This document shows, piece by piece, positions 40,021-45,501 of a DNA stretch of 45,501 nucleotides. The stretch is from Nocardioides psychrotolerans (GTDB lineage: Bacteria; Actinomycetota; Actinomycetes; Propionibacteriales; Nocardioidaceae). Position 1 is the stretch's first letter; every line of letters starts with the position of its first letter. The translations under genes were made by a program, and so were the position numbers. The stretch is from contig NZ_FOQG01000024.1 of the NCBI RefSeq assembly GCF_900113685.1, positions 1 to 45,501 of the forward strand, in the 5' to 3' direction. A model generated the notes under the pieces. It did no database searches. It worked only from the letters and a program-made list of their open reading frames with translations, and had not been told where the DNA came from.

Positions 40021-42375
40021 CTACTTCTTGACCGGCACGACGCGGATCGTGATCTTCTGGAACACGCTCGACGTCGTGGCGTTGCCGAGGTACTTGATCG
40101 CGACCGTGACCACGCCGGGCTGCTTGAAGATGCCGAGCTTGGCCGACAGGACGCCACCGTCGAGCTTCTTGGTGACGGACGTTCCGCGGTAGGTCATCTT
40201 CACGTTGCCGTTGGCGGGCATGCCGGCGGCCTTGACGACCACCTTGACCAGCGCGGCCTTGAACTGCTGGACGCTCCCGGGTGCCGTCACCGTCATCGTC
40301 GGCTTCGACTGCGGTGCCGCAGCGACCGTGACCGGGACCTCGACCTCGGTGCCGGTGGCGGCACCCTTGACGACCAGCTGACGCACGCCGGCGCCGACCG
40401 AGGCGGGCAGCGTCACGCTGACCGACGCCGTGCCGACCTCGTCGTAGATGGTGGTCTTCGGGTCCTGCCCCTCCACGAGTGCCGGCAGGGCGCTGTCGAC
40501 CGGGAAGGTGCCCAGCGTGGCGCCACCCAGGGACACCGTGACGTTCTCGTCCTTGACGTCGGTCGCGTTGCTGAACGAGAACGAGGAGAGGTCGAAGGCA
40601 ACGGTGTCGCCGGGCGCGTAGGCCGCCGGAGCGGCGTCACCGAAGTCCACGCCCACGGCCCGCTGGGCGTAGTCGACGGCCAGCGGGGCGTCGGCCGCGA
40701 ACTCTTCGAGGTAGTCGACCATCGTCTGCAGGTCGATCTTGCCGGTGTCGCGACGGGCCGTGCCCAGGGCGAAGGCCCCGAAGTTGTCGCCACCGGAGGC
40801 GAGGAACGAGTTGACCGTGACCGAGAAGGTCTCGGCGGCGCCGATCGGGTCACCGTCGAGCGTCATGGTCGACACGCGGCTGCCCTCGGGGGCGGTCGGG
40901 TCGTAGGTGTGCTCGAAGCCCTTCGAGGCACCCAGGCGCAGGAACGGTCGCGAGGCGGTGGCCGGCTGCCACTGCTGCTCGAGAGCCTGCTTGATCTGCG
41001 CACCCGTCATGGTCATGTTGACCAGCGTGTTGGCGAAGGGCTGCACGTTGGCGGCCTGGCGGTAGGTGAGTGCCGCCGGGTAGCCGTTCGTGTTGTTGCC
41101 GAGCAGGTCGGCACGCAGACCACCGGGGTTCATGAACGCGATCTGTGCGTCGGTCTGGGAGCGCTGCACCTCCGCGACCAGGTTGCCGACGGTGGACTCG
41201 CCGCCGCGGTTCTCCACGAGGGCGGGGGCACCCTGGGCGTCGCGGCCGTTGGCCTTGGCGCGGCGGAAGTCGCCGGCCAGGTCACCGAGCTCGACGGCAC
41301 CGAGCACGTTGGCCTCGGCGACCGCGGCGGACACGATGTCGGCCGTGGCCTTGTCGGGCGCGTAGGCCGGCGTCTTGACCATGGGCAGGATCGCGGTCGT
41401 GAGGCCGTCGATCGAGCCGTCGGCCGGGTCGACCTGGAAGGTCAGCTGGTTGAGGTTGACGCCGTACTGGCCTGCGGAGACGACCGGACGCGCCTTGACC
41501 GCGCGGGTGGCCCAGCCGGCGACGGGGACCTTGCAGTCGTAGGCGAGGTGCGTATGGCCCGAGACGATGGCGTCGACGTTGTCGTTGACGCCGGTGACGA
41601 TGCTGCCGAAGGCCGAGGCCGGGTCGGCGGCCATCGTGGCGCAGTCGGTGGTCGGAGCACCCTCGTGGACGAGCAGGACGACCAGGTCGGAGCCCGCGGC
41701 CTTGAGCGCGTCGGCCTCTGTGTTGGTCGCCTCGACGATGTCGGTGACCGTGATGTCGGAGATGCCGGTCGGCGAGACCAGCGAGGGCAGCTCCTCGGTG
41801 ACGGCGCCCACGAAGCCCACCGTGACCGCGGCGTCACCCGTGCCGAAGGTCTTGCTCCACGACGGGTCGAGGACGGGCGTGGCGGCCGGGGCGGTGGCCT
41901 TGACCTCGACGTTGGCGCCGAGGTACTTCCACATCGCGCCGCCGTCGGGGTTGCTGGCCGACTCGGCCGCGATGACGCGCTTCATCAGGTCGTCGTAGCC
42001 ACGGTCGAACTCGTGGTTGCCCACGGCGGAGACCTCGAGGCCGGCCTCGTTGAGGGCGTCGATCGTCGGCTTGTCGTTCTGGATGAACGAGTCGAACGTC
42101 GACGCACCGATCAGGTCACCGGCGGCGGCGAAGACGGTGTTGGGCTGCCCCGCACGGATCTGCTTGACCGCCCCGGCGAGCACGGCTGCGCCGGCCTCGG
42201 TGCCGTTGGCCGTGAGCCGGCCGTGGAAGTCGTTGATGCCGAGGATGTTGATCGTGACCGGGTCGGCTGCGTTGGCTGCGGGGGTGGCGAGCGCCAGCGG
42301 AGTCGCGACCAGCCCGAGACCTACACCTGCCGCCAGCACGCGCGAGCCGAGACGAGCCCGAGAACTGAAGTGCAC
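40021..42375 (-). CDS. Secreted bifunctional UDP-sugar hydrolase/5'-nucleotidase
   Basis: 784 residues. Signal peptide ending ANA (~36). Metallophosphatase domain with metal ligands in GINDFHGRL (D49, H51), AAGDLIG (D87), GNHEFD (N120, H121) and SGHTHLAYD (~248); C-terminal nucleotidase domain (~350-600) with FMNPGGLRADL and a TVNSFLASGGDNF substrate block; then an Ig-like C-terminal part (~620-784). It releases phosphate from extracellular nucleotides. Together with the downstream nuclease it forms a DNA-scavenging unit. A TAGGGT -10 box lies about 40 bp before the ATG. Confidence 0.93.
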   Translation of the reverse strand: MHFSSRARLGSRVLAAGVGLGLVATPLALATPAANAADPVTINILGINDFHGRLTANGTEAGAAVLAGAVKQIRAGQPNTVFAAAGDLIGASTFDSFIQNDKPTIDALNEAGLEVSAVGNHEFDRGYDDLMKRVIAAESASNPDGGAMWKYLGANVEVKATAPAATPVLDPSWSKTFGTGDAAVTVGFVGAVTEELPSLVSPTGISDITVTDIVEATNTEADALKAAGSDLVVLLVHEGAPTTDCATMAADPASAFGSIVTGVNDNVDAIVSGHTHLAYDCKVPVAGWATRAVKARPVVSAGQYGVNLNQLTFQVDPADGSIDGLTTAILPMVKTPAYAPDKATADIVSAAVAEANVLGAVELGDLAGDFRRAKANGRDAQGAPALVENRGGESTVGNLVAEVQRSQTDAQIAFMNPGGLRADLLGNNTNGYPAALTYRQAANVQPFANTLVNMTMTGAQIKQALEQQWQPATASRPFLRLGASKGFEHTYDPTAPEGSRVSTMTLDGDPIGAAETFSVTVNSFLASGGDNFGAFALGTARRDTGKIDLQTMVDYLEEFAADAPLAVDYAQRAVGVDFGDAAPAAYAPGDTVAFDLSSFSFSNATDVKDENVTVSLGGATLGTFPVDSALPALVEGQDPKTTIYDEVGTASVSVTLPASVGAGVRQLVVKGAATGTEVEVPVTVAAAPQSKPTMTVTAPGSVQQFKAALVKVVVKAAGMPANGNVKMTYRGTSVTKKLDGGVLSAKLGIFKQPGVVTVAIKYLGNATTSSVFQKITIRVVPVKK

Positions 42376-42414
42376 GAGGTGACCTTTCGAAGGTGAACAA
42401 GAGTGACTTTCAGC

Positions 42415-42480
42415 ACCCTAGCCCTCGAAAGGAAGCACGACACCCCCCGGATCCTGCCCGCACGTTAACTCGCGGTGAAG
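42415..42480 (-). promoter_or_regulatory. Upstream region of the 5'-nucleotidase: -10 box and possible PHO box
   Basis: TAGGGT (42415-42420) is a good -10 box. At 42459-42480, read on the minus strand, CTTCACCGCGA and GTTAACGTGCG form two adjacent 11-nt units similar to the Streptomyces PHO box (GTTCACC-type). The distance to the -10 box is longer than usual, so PhoP control is only a possibility. Confidence 0.3.
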
Positions 42481-42511
42481 TCCTCGAGCAGGAGATCGTC
42501 CGGCGAGATTC

Positions 42512-43126
42512 TCAGGAGGCGGCGTTGGCCGATCGCTGGCGTCGTACGTCGCGGAAGAACTCGTAGCCCGACCACATCGTCATCGCGACGGCGCCGGCGA
42601 GCAGCACCTGGGAGACGTAGAAGAGCACGTCGCCGGGCACGTCCAGCGCCCCGTCGACCTGGCGCAACGGCAGGGTGAGGAGCCCGAGGGCCAACGCCTG
42701 GAGCGTGGTCTTGACCTTGCCGCTCTGCGCGGCCGCGATCACGACGTGCTTGAGGACCGACAGGCGCAGGATCGTGACGCTCCACTCGCGCAGCAGCACG
42801 ATGATGGTGACCCACCACCAGATGTCGCCGACGATCGAGAGGCCGATGAAGGCCATGCCGGTGATCGCCTTGTCGGCGATCGGGTCGGCGATCTTGCCGA
42901 AGTCGGTCACCAGGTTGCGTGCCCGGGCGATGTCACCGTCGATCTTGTCGGTGAGCATGGCCAGCGCGAAGATCACGTAGGCCACCGTGCGCCACAGCAC
43001 CGAGTCGCCGCCGTCGACGAGCAGCGCCCACCCGAAGAACGGGACCATCACGATCCGCAGGGTGGTCAGGGCGTTCGGCAGGTTCCAGTTGGAGCCGGTG
43101 GACATCTGTGGGTCGACGGCGCTCAT
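42512..43126 (-). CDS. pgsA: CDP-alcohol phosphatidyltransferase (PgsA-type)
   Basis: 204 residues, six membrane helices. Transfers a phosphatidyl group from CDP-diacylglycerol, most likely to glycerol-3-phosphate. The signature D-x2-DG-x2-AR-x8-G-x3-D-x3-D is complete in TDKIDGDIARARNLVTDFG followed by KIADPIADK. NLPNALTTLRIVMVPFF at the N terminus is typical of PgsA. ATG at 43126 overlaps the rimO stop as ATGA; rimO-pgsA is a conserved actinobacterial pair. Confidence 0.93.
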   Translation of the reverse strand: MSAVDPQMSTGSNWNLPNALTTLRIVMVPFFGWALLVDGGDSVLWRTVAYVIFALAMLTDKIDGDIARARNLVTDFGKIADPIADKAITGMAFIGLSIVGDIWWWVTIIVLLREWSVTILRLSVLKHVVIAAAQSGKVKTTLQALALGLLTLPLRQVDGALDVPGDVLFYVSQVLLAGAVAMTMWSGYEFFRDVRRQRSANAAS

Positions 43127-44634
43127 CGGGCGCTCCTCTCGACAGGAAGGGCCTCGGCGACGAGGTCGACGCCGTCGGTGGCGACCACCTCGGCAGCGAC
43201 AAGGTCGCCCACGCGGGTGCCGGCAGGCAGGTCGGTGACGGTGGTGGTGCCGTCGACCTCGGGGCCCTGGTGGGCGCCGCGACCCTCGGCGACGACACCG
43301 TCGGCGTCCTCCTCGAGCGACTCCACCAGCACGAGGACCCGCTCGCCGATGCGCTCCTCCGCCCGCTGGGCGTTGAGCTCCTCGACGAGGCCGCTGACGT
43401 GCTCGACCCGGGCGCGAACCTCGTCCTCGTCGAGCTTGTCGTCGTAGGACGCGGCTTCGGTGCCGTCCTCGTCGGAGTAGCCGAAGACACCGGTCACGTC
43501 CATGCGGGCGGCAACCAGGAAGTCGCAGAGGGTCTCGAGGTCGTCCTCGGTCTCGCCGGGGAAACCGACGATCACGTTGGAGCGCACCCCGGCCTCCGGC
43601 GCGTACGAGCGCACCTGGGCGAGCAGTCCGAGGAAGCTCTCGGTGTCACCGAAGCGCCGCATGCGACGCAGCACCGTGGCACTGGCGTGCTGGAAGGAGA
43701 GGTCGAAGTAGGCCGCGACACCGGGCGTCGTCGCGATGGCCTCGACCAGGCCGGGGCGGGTCTCGGCCGGCTGGAGGTAGGAGACGCGGACCCGGTCGAT
43801 GCCGTCGATCGCGGTCAGCTCCGGCAGCAGCGTCTCGAGCAGCCGCAGGTCACCGAGGTCCTTGCCGTAGGACGTGGAGTTCTCGCTGACCAGGAACACC
43901 TCGCGGGCACCCTGCTCGGCCAGCCAGCGTGCCTCGCTGATCACGTCGCTGGGGCGGCGGCTGACGAACGAGCCGCGGAAGGCCGGGATCGCACAGAACG
44001 AGCAGCGCCGGTCGCAGCCGCTGGCCAGCTTGAGCGCCGCCATCGGACCAGCGTCGAGGCGACGTCGTACGGCGCGCGGGCCGGTCGCGGGCCCGCCCAG
44101 GCCGACCGTGGTGACGTCGGCGACGTCCCCGTGGCCGGGGACCGCGGCGGTGGACGCCGCTCGGTCGACCGGTGAGATGGGGAGCAGGAGCCGGCGGTCC
44201 TGGGGGGTGTGGGGGTGGTGGACCTCCCCCGCGACGATCGAGCGCAGTCGCGCGGCGATGTCGGGGTAGTCGTCGAAGCCCAGCACGGCGTCGGCCTCGG
44301 GCAGCGACGCGGCCAGGTCCTTGCCGTAGCGCTCGGCCAGGCAGCCGACGGCCACGACGGCCTGTGCGCGCCCGCCCTGGTGGGCCGAGGCCTTGAGGTC
44401 GGCGGCCTGGAGCAGGGTGTCGACGGAGTCCTTCTTGGCGGCCTCGACGAAGCCGCAGGTGTTGACCACCACGGTGTCGGCCATCGCAGGGTCGTCGACC
44501 AGCAGGAAGCCGTCGGCCTCGAGGCGGCCAGCCAGCTCCTCGGAGTCGACCTCGTTGCGGGCGCACCCGAGGGTCACCATCGCCACGGACAGCACGGGCG
44601 GGGTGGGAGCAGCGGAAGTCGTCTCGGTCGTCAT
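43123..44634 (-). CDS. rimO: Ribosomal protein S12 methylthiotransferase RimO
   Basis: 503 residues. Radical-SAM enzyme adding a methylthio group to an aspartate of ribosomal protein S12. UPF0004 domain cysteines C24 (TLGCARNEVDSE), C60 (VNTCGF) and C98 (VGCLAERY) bind the auxiliary cluster; the radical-SAM cluster is CDRRCSFC (C207, C211, C214). A TRAM domain closes the protein. TLGCARN and NSTSYGKDLGD distinguish RimO from MiaB. The ATG has CGGAGAC at good distance. The ISL3 relic begins 46 bp upstream and may have altered its promoter. Confidence 0.96.
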   Translation of the reverse strand: MTTETTSAAPTPPVLSVAMVTLGCARNEVDSEELAGRLEADGFLLVDDPAMADTVVVNTCGFVEAAKKDSVDTLLQAADLKASAHQGGRAQAVVAVGCLAERYGKDLAASLPEADAVLGFDDYPDIAARLRSIVAGEVHHPHTPQDRRLLLPISPVDRAASTAAVPGHGDVADVTTVGLGGPATGPRAVRRRLDAGPMAALKLASGCDRRCSFCAIPAFRGSFVSRRPSDVISEARWLAEQGAREVFLVSENSTSYGKDLGDLRLLETLLPELTAIDGIDRVRVSYLQPAETRPGLVEAIATTPGVAAYFDLSFQHASATVLRRMRRFGDTESFLGLLAQVRSYAPEAGVRSNVIVGFPGETEDDLETLCDFLVAARMDVTGVFGYSDEDGTEAASYDDKLDEDEVRARVEHVSGLVEELNAQRAEERIGERVLVLVESLEEDADGVVAEGRGAHQGPEVDGTTTVTDLPAGTRVGDLVAAEVVATDGVDLVAEALPVERSAR

Positions 44635-44645
44635 AGTCGTCTCCG

Positions 44646-44651
44646 AGTATG
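44646..44651 (-). promoter_or_regulatory. Putative rimO -10 box
   Basis: CATACT, 5 of 6 to TATACT, 11 nt before the ATG with CGGAGAC between. A -35 box 17-18 bp away would fall at 44669-44675, overlapping the target duplication of the IS relic. Confidence 0.35.
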
Positions 44652-44671
44652 ACGACCGAGCGGGGGCGACG

Positions 44672-44679
44672 CGAAATGC
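44672..44679. repeat. Target-site duplication, left copy
   Basis: cgaaatgc, repeated exactly at 45156-45163 on the other side of the IS relic. Eight base pairs is the normal ISL3-family duplication. Confidence 0.85.
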
Positions 44680-45155
44680 GGCTCTTGTGACTTATCCGTG
44701 GTCTTCCGAGAAGGCGACGCCCCATGGCTCGACGTCTCCTCCCAACGCGGACACCAGCACCTGATCGTGGTCGTCGATCACGACACCGGCCGCCTGGTCT
44801 GGGCAGCCGCCCTGGAGGCGTCCGATGAAGGTCGCTGCGCCCAGATCACCCAGCGGTGCCCGGCCGCCCAAGACCCACGGACCAGTCACCCGAGCCGCAC
44901 TCCCTGCTGACGCGGCCGATGCCGCCGACGCGCGAACCCTGTGGAGGGCCGAGCGCCGCCAGCCCGTCCCGTGGTGACATCGGAAAGAACCCCGAGAACC
45001 GCACCGTGCACCAGCAGGTCAAACTCGACTGGATCGCTAGGACCGACCCCCGCCTGGATCAGAGAGTCACGCCGCTGCCGGTGCCCGGCCTTCGGATTCC
45101 GATCACCCGACGCCCGCCCCGGCCGACCATGACACGCGGATCAGTCACAAGAGCC
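44680..45155 (+). mobile_element. Internally deleted ISL3-family element (476-bp relic) with both ends
   Basis: Left end: 22 bp identical to the terminal repeat of the intact copy at 45164. Right end (reading inward from 45155): GGCTCTTGTGACTGATCCGC, with three changes in the first 25 bp. Flanked by exact 8-bp duplications cgaaatgc. The inside is a patchwork of transposase pieces, about a third of a normal element. It has the form of a non-autonomous, MITE-like derivative that an active ISL3 transposase might still move. Confidence 0.88.
44700..45150 (+). pseudogene. Degenerate ISL3 transposase with several internal deletions
   Basis: Three recognisable pieces in differing frames: QRGHQHLIVVVDHDTGRLVWAA then GRCAQITQRCP from the first catalytic region; KNPENRTVHQQVKLDWIARTDPRL from the region before KEGLR; and a last stretch matching the DNA of 235-255 (ttccgatcacccgacgc). 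The N-terminal zinc finger, the second aspartate region and most of the C terminus are missing. No functional product is possible. Confidence 0.85.
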
Positions 45156-45163
45156 CGAAATGC
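45156..45163. repeat. Target-site duplication, right copy, shared with next IS
   Basis: cgaaatgc, lying between the right end of the relic (45155) and the left end of the intact copy (45164), so it serves as flank of both elements. Confidence 0.85.
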
Positions 45164-45501
45164 GGCTCTTGTGACTTATCCGTGGGTCGGTGAGCGCGGC
45201 TGAAAGGCCGAACGCCGTTCCCTGTCTAGGTTTCTGGCTTGTCAAGAGTCAGGAACTGCAGAGCAGGAGAACGGCGTGCGGAACGCCAGCCTATGGCGCG
45301 CTTTGGTGGGCGTCGATACGAGTGTGGTCATCGAGGGTGTCGAGTTCGATCAGGACGCTGATCAAGGAGCGGGTGTCCTCGTCGTTCATGTCCGCCCGCG
45401 GCGGGCCCGGCAGGGTCGTTGCGGGGTCTGTGGGGTCCGGGCGAGCTGGTACGACCGGGGCGAGGACCGGCGGCGCTGGCGTGGGCTCGACCTGGGCACC
45501 A
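45164..45501 (+). mobile_element. ISL3-family insertion sequence, 5' end (runs off window)
   Basis: Begins with GGCTCTTGTGACTTATCCGT and continues identical to the inverted repeat ending at 352 for ~25 bp. A 110-bp leader with possible hairpin arms (gaacgccgttc / gagaacggcgt) precedes the transposase. Confidence 0.88.
45276..45501 (+). CDS. ISL3-family transposase, N-terminal part (cut by window edge)
   Basis: First 75 residues of an ISL3 transposase. GTG at 45276 with ribosome-binding site AGGAGA (45265-45270). RNASLWRALVGVDTSVVIEGVEF is the family's start, and RCGVCGVRASWYDRGEDRRRWRGLDLG contains the CxxC (49-52) of the N-terminal zinc finger. Frame is intact to the edge; probably an active copy. 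Confidence 0.88.
   Translation, partial: MRNASLWRALVGVDTSVVIEGVEFDQDADQGAGVLVVHVRPRRARQGRCGVCGVRASWYDRGEDRRRWRGLDLGT

Noticed and set aside
353..45163. Composite transposon bounded by two ISL3 copies
   Set aside because: The flanking octamers differ (aacattgc versus cgaaatgc) and the interior holds core chromosomal genes such as recA, pgsA and rimO.
45210..45220. GAACGCCGTTC near the right IS as a LexA box
   Set aside because: The spacer is 3 bp, not 4, and the site belongs to a hairpin in the IS leader.
1..45501. CRISPR arrays, tRNA or rRNA genes, phage genes
   Set aside because: No regularly spaced repeats with spacers, no cloverleaf or rRNA sequence recognised, no phage structural or integrase motifs.

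Overview
The window looks like chromosomal DNA of a high-GC Gram-positive actinobacterium, most like Nocardioides or a relative. The reasons are the strongly G/C-ending codons, frequent GTG starts, many 1-4 bp stop/start overlaps, an actinobacterial LexA box (CGAAC-N4-GTTCG) upstream of recA, and the actinobacterial genes DUF3046, ClgR-type regulator, Lhr/Nei pair, and an rimO-pgsA-cinA-clgR / DUF3046-recA-recX neighbourhood. The neighbourhood is recognisable but broken up by accessory genes. Identifications come from reading the translated sequence; no database search was run.

Layout. (1) 1-352: the 3' end of an ISL3-family insertion sequence. (2) 371-4691, minus strand: recA-recX followed by a tightly overlapped set of phosphoribosyltransferase, PPK2 polyphosphate kinase, HipA-like kinase and DUF3037. 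(3) 4923-10268, minus strand: seven genes joined by start/stop overlaps, namely GT2 glycosyltransferase, DUF2064, methyltransferase, five-helix molybdopterin oxidoreductase, small membrane protein, response regulator and histidine kinase. A GT-C-like membrane protein (10383-11819) diverges from them. (4) 11862-16466, minus strand: an epimerase with MTA phosphorylase, then an MFS exporter, DUF3046 and a DinB-methyltransferase fusion. (5) 16593-20324: a GNAT enzyme, a DM13 lipidless secreted protein and a three-gene ABC-2 exporter. (6) 20569-23140, plus strand: pncB-pncA-nrtR-like NAD salvage operon. (7) 23468-28865, plus strand: lhr-nei DNA repair pair. (8) 28855-36412, minus strand: two giant secreted reprolysin-type metalloproteases and clgR. 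(9) 36458-44634, minus strand: cinA/pncC, secreted LTD-endonuclease, secreted 5'-nucleotidase, pgsA and rimO. (10) 44680-45501: an internally deleted ISL3 relic with intact ends and target duplication, followed at once by the start of an apparently intact ISL3 copy.

How parts may work together. recA/recX/lhr/nei form a DNA-repair theme. pncB, pncA and the CinA-type PncC are three routes into NAD recycling, with the NrtR-like regulator probably acting on a large palindrome that sits over the pncB promoter. The secreted nuclease and 5'-nucleotidase would together turn extracellular DNA into nucleosides and phosphate. The two metalloproteases share a promoter-like pair of boxes (CGTAA-N16-TCGTTGGG) and a 5'-leader hairpin at exactly the same distance from the start codon, suggesting co-regulation by one alternative sigma factor. 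The seven-gene molybdoenzyme/glycosyltransferase/two-component operon and the recAX-adjacent PRTase-PPK2-HipA-DUF3037 set are the best candidates for little-described systems. About ten transcription units start with a TAnnnT-like -10 box only 6-7 nt before the start codon, pointing to widespread leaderless transcription.
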